A stretch of 49,425 nt of DNA from Providencia heimbachae ATCC 35613 (GCF_001655055.1 NZ_LXEW01000053.1:1-49425), one strand, 5' to 3'; positions 12,262 through 19,735 are shown, numbered from the stretch's first letter. A program made the numbers and translations. The notes: a model not told the origin generated them from the sequence alone.

Positions 12262-13389
12262 TTATTTTATCGCTAAAACCTGCCAATTCTTCCCTCGATC
12301 ATCATGATATTTATCGGTCATCGCTTGGCTCTTATGGCCTAATAAAGTTTTAGTATCGATACCTTGCACTCTATATAACCTTTCAGATAAAGAGCGCTGT
12401 TCATGAAAACTTGGCGGGGTTCCATCTTCCCACTTCAAATCGGTCTGATCCCTAATTCGCTGAAATAACGTTGTGATTGCATTGCTTGAAACTTGTCCGC
12501 CACGCTTTGCTTGTGATGTTGTGTGGTGATAATGAAGTATATAAGGGCTAACTATTAGATCTCTGCATCGAGCAATAACATCTCTTAATGAATATCCCAA
12601 TTTTTCACAATACAATGAAAGAGGAATGGCAATCTTAGAGCCTGTTTTTTCCTGAATAATGTGTAAGTGATCATCCCAGATATCATCAAACCGCATTTTC
12701 GCAATATCACCCAAACGCTGACCAGTTATGACCGCTAGTAGCATCGCATTTTGTAAATAGCGTTGGGTTTTTTCAGCTTCATCAAAGATCACAAGCCATT
12801 CATCAAAATCTAGTCGTTGACGTTTAATTCGGTTCATTGGTAATTTTGTTGCTTGTGCAGGGTTATAACCGGGAGGGACTTCACCGGCATGCTGAGCCTC
12901 TTTGAATACATCAACTAAAACCATTCTAACTACTTGAGCCATTCGAGTTTGACCGCGCTCTTTATATTCTTCTAATAATGAGGCGATATCTCTAACGTCA
13001 ATTTCTGATAGAACTTGATTGCCGCAGGCTTGCCGGAATGCTTCTACTGGTGCTATTTTTTGCTTATATGTATTAAGCTTTATTTCACCATATTCGATCC
13101 GCTCTTTTTGTATTTTTAAGAACTGATCTAGCCATGTATGGACGGTGATTCCTTTTTTTAATTTACGACTAATTTCATCTTTAGCTTTTATTAATTGATT
13201 CATTTTGGCTTCAGCAAGGCGAGAATTTGCTTCTATTGCAATTTCTTTTGCTGCGCTTTCATCTGTGCCTAATCCATGGAATTTACCAGTTATAGGGTGC
13301 TTATAACGCCAGTACACCTTTTTTGTTCTGGCGTCAATGTAGCAAGATAAGCCCGGTATGTTGACATTGTATTTACGTGGACGAGCCAT
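12262..13389 (-). CDS. int: Prophage tyrosine integrase
   Basis: 375 residues. The N-terminal arm-binding domain starts MARPRKYNVNIPGLSCYID, followed by a core-binding SAM-like domain. The catalytic set is visible: Arg in TGQRLGDIAKMR, HxxR as HEQR, His in LLGHKS and the nucleophile Tyr in DKYHDDRG. It faces icd, as expected for an element integrated at the icd 3' end, and overlaps xis by 17 bp. Confidence 0.95.
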   Translation of the reverse strand: MARPRKYNVNIPGLSCYIDARTKKVYWRYKHPITGKFHGLGTDESAAKEIAIEANSRLAEAKMNQLIKAKDEISRKLKKGITVHTWLDQFLKIQKERIEYGEIKLNTYKQKIAPVEAFRQACGNQVLSEIDVRDIASLLEEYKERGQTRMAQVVRMVLVDVFKEAQHAGEVPPGYNPAQATKLPMNRIKRQRLDFDEWLVIFDEAEKTQRYLQNAMLLAVITGQRLGDIAKMRFDDIWDDHLHIIQEKTGSKIAIPLSLYCEKLGYSLRDVIARCRDLIVSPYILHYHHTTSQAKRGGQVSSNAITTLFQRIRDQTDLKWEDGTPPSFHEQRSLSERLYRVQGIDTKTLLGHKSQAMTDKYHDDRGKNWQVLAIK

Positions 13390-13615
13390 CCTCTAATATC
13401 CTCAATAATCGCGGGTCGTCATTGTGCTTGATTGTTGGCTTGGTATTCATACCAATAAATCTTGCATTTGTGTCGACTCGCCAACAGCGACCAGCCTTGA
13501 ATGGCTGGGGTGATATCATGCCGTTTTTTGCGTAACGTATTAGCGTTTGATAACTTGGCACTGGAGCTTCAAATTCTTCTTCAGCCCAAGTTTTCAATGT
13601 TTTTGTACGTGTCAC
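13373..13615 (-). CDS. xis: Excisionase (Xis-like)
   Basis: 80 residues from a GTG start at 13615, chosen because the phage start cassette TGTGTGGAGG (13624-13633) lies 8 bp upstream; an in-frame GTG 15 bp earlier is part of that cassette. Winged-helix-type sequence with TLKTWAEEEF and an aromatic-rich core (GRCWRVDTNARFIG). Overlaps the int start, typical of int-xis pairs. Confidence 0.82.
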   Translation of the reverse strand: MTRTKTLKTWAEEEFEAPVPSYQTLIRYAKNGMISPQPFKAGRCWRVDTNARFIGMNTKPTIKHNDDPRLLRILEDGSST

Positions 13616-13655
13616 AGTAAATACCTCCACACATCTGCCGCATACAGATTTAAAA

Positions 13656-14225
13656 TTAAATATCGTCGTTAACTGGTTTGATTAAGTGCTGGTGGATAAT
13701 AGACACATACTTAGCTTGATGAATTGCATCATCTAAAGAGTTATGAAGTACACCCACGAAAGGGAGTGTAGTTTTTGGGTCAATGCCGGTATTGCGCCCT
13801 AGTTCAACAATGGTTCTCACGCAGCGATTATTCCAATGCTCCCAGAATGGCTCTAATTTTGTAGCGTTGTAAGCATTACGCAAAATAACATTGTCAAAAT
13901 CAACGCCATTACCCCACACTTGAACATCATCAGTTAGGTTTTTTCGGGAGAATGCGCACAAATTAGAAAGGGCTAATGACAAATCAGTGCCCTCAGCAAC
14001 AATTGCGGCTCTGGCTTCACTACTTTTTCGCATCCACCAAAGAACCGTGTCAGCATCGATGTGAAGGCCTGCACGTTCGCAACTTCTTAAATCGATAACT
14101 TGGTAAAATGTAGGGCCAATCTCACCCGTTAAAGGTTCAAAAGCCACCGCACCAATAGAAACAATAGCGGCATTGCCTTTATTGCTCATAGTTTCTAAAT
14201 CTACCATTAAGTGTTTATATTTCAT
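13656..14225 (-). CDS. DEDD-type 3'-5' exonuclease
   Basis: 189 residues. The N-terminal DLETMSNKGNAAIVSIGAVA carries the first acidic pair. Acidic residues in GNGVDFDN and the late HNSLDDAIHQAKY complete a DEDDh-like active site. Related to phage exonuclease/ExoVIII-like nucleases of the Rv2179c type. Second early gene upstream of xis in the leftward operon. A role in recombination or nucleic-acid turnover is inferred. Confidence 0.8.
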   Translation of the reverse strand: MKYKHLMVDLETMSNKGNAAIVSIGAVAFEPLTGEIGPTFYQVIDLRSCERAGLHIDADTVLWWMRKSSEARAAIVAEGTDLSLALSNLCAFSRKNLTDDVQVWGNGVDFDNVILRNAYNATKLEPFWEHWNNRCVRTIVELGRNTGIDPKTTLPFVGVLHNSLDDAIHQAKYVSIIHQHLIKPVNDDI

Positions 14226-14234
14226 TGTTAGTCC

Positions 14235-14663
14235 TTATTTATTTAAGCGATATACCGGGATGCTATTTGCCCTGCTTTTTTCTTCATTAATATGCGTAAA
14301 GCCATGAATCCTGATCCACTTCTCGCCTTTTGATTCCATGTAACCAATGGGATTTAGGTTATTTATGTGATCCAATTCCTTCTGCATTTCAGAACATTTA
14401 TCAGCTAACTTAACTACCAAACCAATCAAGGTTAAGTTTTCCTGCTCCCTTGCATCAAGTAACTTATGCCATTCAGCATCGTCAGCGCAGAAGGCTTCAA
14501 TTAATTTAGTGCTATCTTCGTTTGCTTGAGATATTTTCTCAACATGCTCACACAGATCAATTAACTGGTCACTCCATACAGAGCATTTTGCAATTTGATA
14601 TCTACGGGTTAATAACGCATCGGCCTTCAATTCTTTGGCTAATTCAAGTATTTTATTATTCAT
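14235..14663 (-). CDS. Unassigned early phage protein
   Basis: 142 residues from ATG at 14663; an in-frame GTG at 14669 is also possible. Helical, with a coiled-coil-like middle (about residues 50-95). The C-terminal end (GYMESKGEKWIRIHGFTH...) resembles the tails of lambdoid ead/Ea22-like accessory proteins. The start overlaps the stop of the upstream gene. No enzymatic motif is visible. Confidence 0.7.
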   Translation of the reverse strand: MNNKILELAKELKADALLTRRYQIAKCSVWSDQLIDLCEHVEKISQANEDSTKLIEAFCADDAEWHKLLDAREQENLTLIGLVVKLADKCSEMQKELDHINNLNPIGYMESKGEKWIRIHGFTHINEEKSRANSIPVYRLNK

Positions 14664-14665
14664 AA

Positions 14666-15340
14666 TCACACTCGCTTAAACTCAATAACCCACACCCACG
14701 GATTAGCAGCCCAGTTATCTTCTCCGTATATATCCATCCATATTTGAGCGAACCAGGAACGAGAGAAGTCGGGAAATCCAAATCGCTTAGAAATTACGTC
14801 AATAGAATGATGCCCCCGTGGTGCTCCCTCATAAATCGCGTCTTGTTTACTTATGTCCTGCAAGCGCTCGACTCGAACATCAGTAATTTCTAGTGTGATA
14901 CGTGAAGCCCAGCGAGGCATTTGTGATGATGACTTCCAGCCCTGTCTCAGATTGTCATCAGCATCAAAATACTCTGGCACCGCAGTAGCATCCGCTTTGT
15001 ATACGCAATTTTCAGTTATCTGAAATGGCTCAGGCGCTTCATAAAACCGGTTGGCGTTCTCATAATCTAATAATGGGCCCTGCCATGTTTCACGAACCCA
15101 AAGGCGATCACCAATTTTACCAAACGGGCAATGTAATCTAATAGAGTTTCCACGCATGGACAGGGTGTTATTAGACCAGCAGGCTCTACCTTCATCCCTT
15201 GAGTGTATGCTTGATGTTACCCAACCATGAAAGATATGATTGCTTGTCGCGCCTTTAACTACGCTACGAGTTTGAGTTTTACGGCCATCAAGGATGGCGC
15301 GTACCATTTCAGTATTAAAAATAATTCCGCGCTCTTTCAT
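14666..15340 (-). CDS. ASCH-domain-like phage protein
   Basis: 224 residues. The start MKERGIIFNTEMVRAILDGR followed by KTQTR is the hallmark of a protein common in lambdoid prophages. The fold resembles ASCH domains, proposed RNA-binding modules. GDRLWVRETW and the C-terminal NPWVWVIEFKRV are conserved. Role unknown. It sits 2 bp after the neighbouring gene in the leftward operon. Confidence 0.82.
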   Translation of the reverse strand: MKERGIIFNTEMVRAILDGRKTQTRSVVKGATSNHIFHGWVTSSIHSRDEGRACWSNNTLSMRGNSIRLHCPFGKIGDRLWVRETWQGPLLDYENANRFYEAPEPFQITENCVYKADATAVPEYFDADDNLRQGWKSSSQMPRWASRITLEITDVRVERLQDISKQDAIYEGAPRGHHSIDVISKRFGFPDFSRSWFAQIWMDIYGEDNWAANPWVWVIEFKRV

Positions 15341-15342
15341 AC

Positions 15343-15813
15343 TTAATCCCTTAATGATTCGTAAGTTAATTTCATTTCTTGATAAAGCTTTTTACCTTCA
15401 CCAGCGTCGTATAGCTCTTTCCATTTGTCCCAGTTGTCAATAACAAAAGACCACTGCATTGACCGTGCTCTCATTATCCATAGTCGTTCTTTAAATTCAG
15501 GTACGGCGTTAACCAATCGAATACAGCGGCCTAAATCAGCAGGATCTAAAGGATAATGATTCGGTGCATCAAACCGTTTTGAAAGCACCGCAGCCATATA
15601 TTTAGAGCTTGCGCCGACATCATCACTAGCAAGCCATGCAGTAAGCCCTATACCTTCAGAAGCTTTAACAAGCGGCTTTTTGAATTCATCACAAACCAAT
15701 GTTGCAGCCTTAATAATGGCATTCATATAACGAGGTTCAGCAGGTATACCGGGTATTTGTTTTTCTATTTCAGTAGAAATAGCGGAAATTAAATTAATTT
15801 GGCTAAGTTGCAT
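15343..15813 (-). CDS. Unassigned early phage protein
   Basis: 156 residues, soluble, no recognised catalytic motif. The start is supported by AGTGTGGAGT 7 bp upstream (15821-15830). The middle segment (DLGRCIRLVNAVPEFKERLW) is of a type seen in uncharacterised prophage proteins. Part of the leftward early operon. Confidence 0.75.
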   Translation of the reverse strand: MQLSQINLISAISTEIEKQIPGIPAEPRYMNAIIKAATLVCDEFKKPLVKASEGIGLTAWLASDDVGASSKYMAAVLSKRFDAPNHYPLDPADLGRCIRLVNAVPEFKERLWIMRARSMQWSFVIDNWDKWKELYDAGEGKKLYQEMKLTYESLRD

Positions 15814-15835
15814 ATTTAATACTCCACACTATTTA

Positions 15836-16513
15836 TTATTTAAATGACAAAAAGGTATCAATAGCTTTAATTGCTACTTTATTATTTTTATATTTATTAA
15901 TTCCCCACTGAATAGCGAAGCAAGCCCACAAATAATGATGAGAATAGTCTTTGCATATCAAATCCCAAGTTTCCTCAAAGGGAGAATAATCAAAGCCACC
16001 ATTTGAAATATTTTGTATTGCCTCAATCATTGACCACTCTTCATCACTGTTTCTAAGTAGATCGTTTAATTCGCTTTTGTGATGCTCGTATTCGAGTTGA
16101 TACTGTTTAATTTCTTCTGGTGTTGAGCCATCATCAGATGCCAATTCGTTTTCTTTAACCCAATCATTAAAAATCCCTTTAAGGCACTTTTCAGTTTCTT
16201 CCTGTGAATATTCTTTAGCTATATCTCTGCCGCCACCCGCGCCATGTTGCAATTTTTCAGCCCAATATCCAGCATTAATGCTATCTCCTCTAAAGAAATC
16301 GAACATATCGTGTAATCGACTAAAAACCCACGTACCCATATCACCAGAAAAAACCAAATAACCGGGGTATGTAACTAAGTCGAAATAATAGACGCTTGTT
16401 TTAGGTTGTTTAAATCTAACGTGTCTGTACAAGCCATCTTCATGAATAATAATCATCTCATGATTTTTGGTTTCATTTTGAAAATGTCTTTCTGCATTAT
16501 CATGGCTAGACAT
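15836..16513 (-). CDS. Conserved phage protein of unknown function
   Basis: 225 residues from ATG at 16513 with TGTGTGGGGT 7 bp upstream; the longer in-frame start reads through that cassette. The segment FDLVTYPGYLVFSGDMGTWV followed by F and DMFDFFRG is typical of a widespread uncharacterised prophage family. No membrane helix or catalytic motif is evident. Confidence 0.78.
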   Translation of the reverse strand: MSSHDNAERHFQNETKNHEMIIIHEDGLYRHVRFKQPKTSVYYFDLVTYPGYLVFSGDMGTWVFSRLHDMFDFFRGDSINAGYWAEKLQHGAGGGRDIAKEYSQEETEKCLKGIFNDWVKENELASDDGSTPEEIKQYQLEYEHHKSELNDLLRNSDEEWSMIEAIQNISNGGFDYSPFEETWDLICKDYSHHYLWACFAIQWGINKYKNNKVAIKAIDTFLSFK

Positions 16514-16596
16514 AGTTAATACCCCACACAAAATTTAGATAATAAAAGTCCGTCTCTTAATAAAGAGAATTAAATTCCTTGGTATTGGCTAAATAG

Positions 16597-17499
16597 TTAT
16601 TCTGTTTTTTCTTTGTATTTTAATAATTCAATTAATAACTCGATGGTGTCAATCATATAAAACATAAAAACAGAATTTACATGTCGATGACGGAAAGCTC
16701 TATCACCATCACAGTCAACATCGCTAATTGGTTTTATTCCCTTAAATTCGAAGTTATCACTTAATTTAAAGACAATATCTAGAGTGGCTAATTCCATTAG
16801 GCTGACACGAAAGCCATTTGATAAACTCTCACTTAACTCACGTTGGACATAGTGCAGTTCAGCGTCGTATTTAACAGATTCTAATTTTTTCTCAACCTTA
16901 CGTTGCAGCAAGTAGAAGTTGCAAGGGTATAATCGCCCACCAAAACAGTCAGCTGATGGTTCACTATTGATATAGTTTATTAGGCGTGTTGTTATTCCAT
17001 TTTTTGCATCGTCAATGTGAATTGTTTCTGTTTTTACCGATCCGCAAGCCTTAATTAAACAATTAACAAGCGCTTGATGCTCTGGTTTTCGAGTGCTTGA
17101 TACGATAAGAAAGCCTTTTTCAACATGATAAAGCGCAGTGATAATTTTAGTTTTAGTTAGAGCAACTTTAAGCATTTCTTCTATTGCAATATACTTTATT
17201 TCAGTCTCAAGGAAATCATCAGTACCTTGCTCTTTTAGTTTTTCAATACGTCTATTAACTTCAAACGCAATAGCTGCCTTAGGTAGTATCTTTTCATCAA
17301 TGCGAAAAGTAATAATATAACCACCTTCAATTGGTGTAACTAATTCGCCTGTGATTTTGTTAGGAATAAAACCATAGCTAACTGAATGTGATTCTAAAAT
17401 ATCAACAAAAGGTAATTCTTTTAAATGTTCTTCTAAAACTTCAGCGCTGGGTAATTCTGCTTTAAAAATAACACAGCTAGTAATTGGAAAACGTTTCAT
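16597..17499 (-). CDS. RdgC-like recombination-associated protein
   Basis: 300 residues. RDEKILP-type motif (FRIDEKILPKAAIAFEVNRR), preceded by YGFIPNKITG, and later ALYHVEKGFLIVSSTRKPE followed by a GSVKTE turn. These match the order of features in RdgC, the ring-shaped DNA-binding protein that restrains RecA filaments. Similarity is clear but divergent; the C-terminal third is less like the chromosomal protein. Preceded by two copies of the start cassette. A role in recombination or in guarding phage DNA is inferred. Confidence 0.72.
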   Translation of the reverse strand: MKRFPITSCVIFKAELPSAEVLEEHLKELPFVDILESHSVSYGFIPNKITGELVTPIEGGYIITFRIDEKILPKAAIAFEVNRRIEKLKEQGTDDFLETEIKYIAIEEMLKVALTKTKIITALYHVEKGFLIVSSTRKPEHQALVNCLIKACGSVKTETIHIDDAKNGITTRLINYINSEPSADCFGGRLYPCNFYLLQRKVEKKLESVKYDAELHYVQRELSESLSNGFRVSLMELATLDIVFKLSDNFEFKGIKPISDVDCDGDRAFRHRHVNSVFMFYMIDTIELLIELLKYKEKTE

Positions 17500-17612
17500 C
17501 TGTTAATCTCCACATAATTATTAACTCCACACGATAAATAAGACCACTGACAATATATAAAGACATATTACCTAGTATGGGCTGACATAAAGTCAGTGGC
17601 CTTATGTATTAT

Positions 17613-17636
17613 GAAAAAGGGCGGCATAACACCGCC
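17613..17636 (-). terminator. Hairpin terminator after the prophage csrA
   Basis: Stem GGCGG (17620-17624) and CCGCC (17632-17636), loop CATAACA. Read leftward it is followed by CCTTTTTC. A second, longer inverted repeat, CCACTGAC/GTCAGTGG, lies between it and the RdgC-like gene (about 17553-17599). Confidence 0.6.
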
Positions 17637-17650
17637 AAGAACATCAACAA

Positions 17651-17836
17651 TCAACTAGCAGTGGCATTATTATTTTCAGCTTGGATCCGGTTGTATATTT
17701 CTTCACGATGAACCTGAACATCTTTAGGGGCATCAATACCAATCCGCACCTGGTTACCTTTAATGCCCAGAACAGTGACTTTAATATCATCACCGATATT
17801 CAGAGATTCACCTTCACGACGAGTTAAAATTAGCAT
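17651..17836 (-). CDS. csrA: Prophage-encoded CsrA homologue
   Basis: 61 residues, full length. [20 protein letters not shown] and the RNA-binding [11 protein letters not shown] are intact, so this is a complete CsrA/RsmA RNA-binding dimer rather than a fragment. Host CsrA blocks or activates translation at GGA motifs. This copy sits in the leftward early operon, close to several GGA-containing start cassettes. It is divergent from the usual enterobacterial sequence ([13 protein letters not shown]), consistent with a phage-borne paralogue. Confidence 0.93.
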   Translation of the reverse strand: MLILTRREGESLNIGDDIKVTVLGIKGNQVRIGIDAPKDVQVHREEIYNRIQAENNNATAS

Positions 17837-17944
17837 TCCTATACTCCATTACTCCACATGTTAATAAGATGCCTGAACTAACTTAGCCACATCAGGCTGC
17901 TGTGGTATTCTTGGAAGCCCTACACAACCAAGAGAATCTTTTAT

Positions 17945-18214
17945 ATGTGCAATTCAACTAAGGGCATTGTTGTTCATCATGAATACCGAATAGGGTTTAT
18001 CGTTATACAGAACTCAGATGGTGAATATACTGTCGCTGAATTACAAGGCGGATATGATGTAGAAAAAGGCCATATTATCCGCGGCAACTTAGACATAGAA
18101 GGCGATGAAACTTTTTATAATGAAACTACTGGCGAAAGTATTTCAGTAATAGTTCAAGGCACTGGTATGTCAGAGCAGCGATCTATTCACATGATCCAAA
18201 ACACTCGTGGATGA
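17945..18214 (+). CDS. Unassigned rightward protein within the leftward operon
   Basis: 89 residues, acidic, soluble. Regular beta-rich pattern (GIVVHHEYRIGFIVIQNSDG) and a coherent charge distribution suggest a real gene. It faces against the surrounding operon and overlaps the 3' end of the leftward 72-residue gene by 32 bp. No strong promoter or ribosome site seen; AAGAGAA is 7 bp upstream. Confidence 0.65.
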   Translation: MCNSTKGIVVHHEYRIGFIVIQNSDGEYTVAELQGGYDVEKGHIIRGNLDIEGDETFYNETTGESISVIVQGTGMSEQRSIHMIQNTRG

Positions 18215-18401
18215 TTTGCCTAAAAGAGGCATAGCTTTTTAGCATCATTTCGTGGTGTTCTTGCGAAATAAATCTACCTTTAGCGGAAAGCACAATTGCC
18301 AGCCCAGCGAATTGCTTTCCTCTATTGGCTGAGTCTTCAAAATGTTCAACTCTAGCTAGTAATGCTTGCTTAATTTCTTGGCACTTGCATTCATTGCACA
18401 T
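18183..18401 (-). CDS. Small Cys-containing early protein
   Basis: 72 residues. Starts with three closely spaced cysteines in MCNECKCQEIKQALLARVEH, which may bind metal. Start supported by TGTGTGGGGT (18409-18418) with the standard spacing. Function unknown. It converges with the 89-residue rightward gene. Confidence 0.75.
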   Translation of the reverse strand: MCNECKCQEIKQALLARVEHFEDSANRGKQFAGLAIVLSAKGRFISQEHHEMMLKSYASFRQIIHECFGSCE

Positions 18402-18434
18402 ACCTAATACCCCACACAGTTAAATTCAATTAGT

Positions 18435-18457
18435 GCCGGGAATTAACCACGCCCGGC
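18435..18457. repeat. GC-rich hairpin in the leftward operon
   Basis: Stem GCCGGG (18435-18440) and CCCGGC (18452-18457), loop 11 nt, in the short gap upstream of the 72-residue gene. No T run on either side, so probably not a terminator. Confidence 0.4.
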
Positions 18458-18482
18458 TCGTGGATGGTATCATTGAAGTCTC

Positions 18483-18917
18483 TTACCTCTTCAGGATACG
18501 CATAACAATATGTCTAATATAAACAACCCATTTAGGGGCATGGAAATCAATTACTGGTATAAGGCGCTCATCATCATCGGTGCGGCTATTTTTATCTTGA
18601 ATGGCACGGGGATTTTGGATAGATACCCCACCATCCCGATCGCTTTTATTTCCGCTGGCGTCTTTTTTATTGGCATTGGAGAGTGGATTAATCACCCACC
18701 TCAAATTCAATTCCATGGGAGCCGCCTCTACACTAAGGTCAATATCAGAAAAAATTCCACGCTCGGTCGTTTTATCGATGTTATTGGCTTGATTCTTGTC
18801 ATTGTAGGCATCTATAAGTTTTTTTAACGTTGCCTGGCACTCATCACAAGGGCAAATGCGAACAACTTCTTCACCAGGTACTATCATTGGATATTTGTTC
18901 GCATCATCCTTAACCAC
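18483..18917 (-). CDS. First gene of the leftward operon, antisense to a membrane-protein gene
   Basis: 144 residues from GTG at 18917, placed by the cassette TGTGTGGGGT at 18924-18933. The first 30 or so residues look protein-like and carry a CPCDEC motif (VRICPCDECQATLKKLIDAY). The remainder overlaps the rightward membrane-protein gene and is low-complexity and polar, as a shadow frame would be. It may be a truncated gene whose 3' part has been replaced. Confidence 0.55.
   Translation of the reverse strand: MVKDDANKYPMIVPGEEVVRICPCDECQATLKKLIDAYNDKNQANNIDKTTERGIFSDIDLSVEAAPMELNLRWVINPLSNANKKDASGNKSDRDGGVSIQNPRAIQDKNSRTDDDERLIPVIDFHAPKWVVYIRHIVMRILKR
18510..18827 (+). CDS. Small membrane protein encoded opposite the first leftward gene
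   Basis: 105 residues. A hydrophobic helix near 18-34 (YKALIIIGAAIFIL), a second near 43-58 and a third at the C-terminus (GLILVIVGIYKFF). The opening NNPFRGMEINYWYK and GEWINHP are motifs I associate with small prophage membrane proteins near the immunity region. Coding character is better than that of the opposing frame. Expression from a lysogen and an exclusion or conversion role are possible but unproven. Confidence 0.7.
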   Translation: MSNINNPFRGMEINYWYKALIIIGAAIFILNGTGILDRYPTIPIAFISAGVFFIGIGEWINHPPQIQFHGSRLYTKVNIRKNSTLGRFIDVIGLILVIVGIYKFF

Positions 18918-18965
18918 GCCGACACCCCACACATTTAAAATCAGTATCTGTTTTGTTGATGAGTT

Positions 18966-18995
18966 AATATTAGTCCGACTTATATTTTAAGTCAA
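18966..18995 (-). promoter_or_regulatory. PL-like promoter with operator
   Basis: Leftward -35 TTGACT (18990-18995), 17-bp spacer, -10 TAATAT (18967-18972). The 15-mer AATATTAGTCCGACT (18966-18980) covers the -10 and recurs exactly at the PR-like promoter. A secondary shared element TACTAATAA lies at 19002-19010. It drives the leftward operon toward int. Confidence 0.8.
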
Positions 18996-19093
18996 CACTC
19001 TTACTAATAAATATTGGATAAATAATATTTCGCGAGGAAGTTTAGGGGAAGGTCGGTGGAGGATTGACTTGAATTCCGTTAACGCAAATCAGT

Positions 19094-19594
19094 TTAGGCC
19101 TTGAGCCTTTGAGTGGACGAGTTGCTTTTTCCTGTCTGAATCCACCTTAGTATTTTTAGCTCCAGCGAGTCAATATAAGCTCTCGCGTCTGCATCTATCC
19201 AGTCAGGATTTGAGTCTAGCAGTATGGCCTTAATAAGTATTTTTTTTTCTTCCGGTGCTGAGTTGAGGGATGAAATAATTAGCTGCTCCTCTGCCTCCTT
19301 AGTAGCAGACGGTAAGACCTGCAGGGGGAGGGAGTATTTTGCTATCTTATTGATTTCACTTTGCAAGGACGGGCTGAAGTCAGAAACCAAACAGCCAAAT
19401 CTATCTGCGAACTTTATCGCAACCTCCACGTTTAAGGGGATGCGCCCATTCAGATATTGACTAACCGCACTTTGGTTGGCAAACCCTAGATCATCAGCCA
19501 ATACAGCCTGAGTTAGACCCTTTTGAGCTTGGAATAAAGCCTTGAGTCTAGCAGCATCAAATTTTTGTTCATCTGTTAATGGTTTTGCTGGCAT
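19094..19594 (-). CDS. Prophage repressor (CI-like, no protease domain)
   Basis: 166 residues. The HTH lies near residues 25-60: LTQAVLADDLGFANQSAVSQ followed by YLNGRIPLN. The C-terminal half is helical and polar, with no Ala-Gly cleavage site and no Ser/Lys dyad of the S24 (LexA/CI) domain. Located between the PL- and PR-like promoters and transcribed leftward, exactly the lambda cI position. Induction must work differently from RecA-stimulated self-cleavage. Confidence 0.85.
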   Translation of the reverse strand: MPAKPLTDEQKFDAARLKALFQAQKGLTQAVLADDLGFANQSAVSQYLNGRIPLNVEVAIKFADRFGCLVSDFSPSLQSEINKIAKYSLPLQVLPSATKEAEEQLIISSLNSAPEEKKILIKAILLDSNPDWIDADARAYIDSLELKILRWIQTGKSNSSTQRLKA

Positions 19595-19611
19595 ATCTTC
19601 GCGTCTTCAGA

Positions 19612-19640
19612 ATTATAGGGTAGCTTTTAATAGTCTATTA
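19612..19640 (-). promoter_or_regulatory. PRM-like repressor promoter and adjacent palindrome
   Basis: Leftward -10 TATAAT (ATTATA at 19612-19617 on the plus strand), with a poor -35 17 bp upstream. The perfect palindrome TAATAGTCTATTA (19628-19640) overlaps the expected -35 position. A weak -35 with an operator there suits a promoter controlled by its own repressor. Confidence 0.5.
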
Positions 19641-19672
19641 CAAGTACTAATAATCAAAAAACAGTAAGGCTA

Positions 19673-19702
19673 TTGCTTTCATTTAGTAGTCGGACTAATA
19701 TT
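19673..19702 (+). promoter_or_regulatory. PR-like promoter with operator
   Basis: -35 TTGCTT (19673-19678), 17-bp spacer, -10 TAATAT (19696-19701). The operator 15-mer (reverse complement of AATATTAGTCCGACT, 19688-19702) covers the -10, just as at the PL-like promoter. TACTAATAA at 19645-19653 is a second element shared with the left side. The transcript would start about 28 bp before cro. Confidence 0.8.
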
Positions 19703-19735
19703 TAGCGCTGTGAAGGTTCCATTTAGGGTGATTAC

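Larger units (their letters stand above)
13624..18933 (-). repeat. Recurrent start cassette TGTGTGGRGTATTAA before leftward genes
   Basis: A conserved block directly precedes at least seven leftward starts: 13624-13633 (xis), 15821-15830, 16521-16530, 17508-17517 with a second copy at 17524-17533 (RdgC-like), 17851-17860 (csrA), 18409-18418 and 18924-18933. Consensus is TGTGTGG(A/G)G followed by about 7 AT-rich bases and the start codon. The GGAG/GGGG core is a ribosome site, but the TGTGT extension is conserved beyond it. One rightward copy occurs at 20562-20571. Confidence 0.8.

Noticed and set aside
18601-18792. 63-codon rightward ORF in another frame under the membrane-protein gene
   Set aside because: No ribosome site and less coding character than the 18510 frame.
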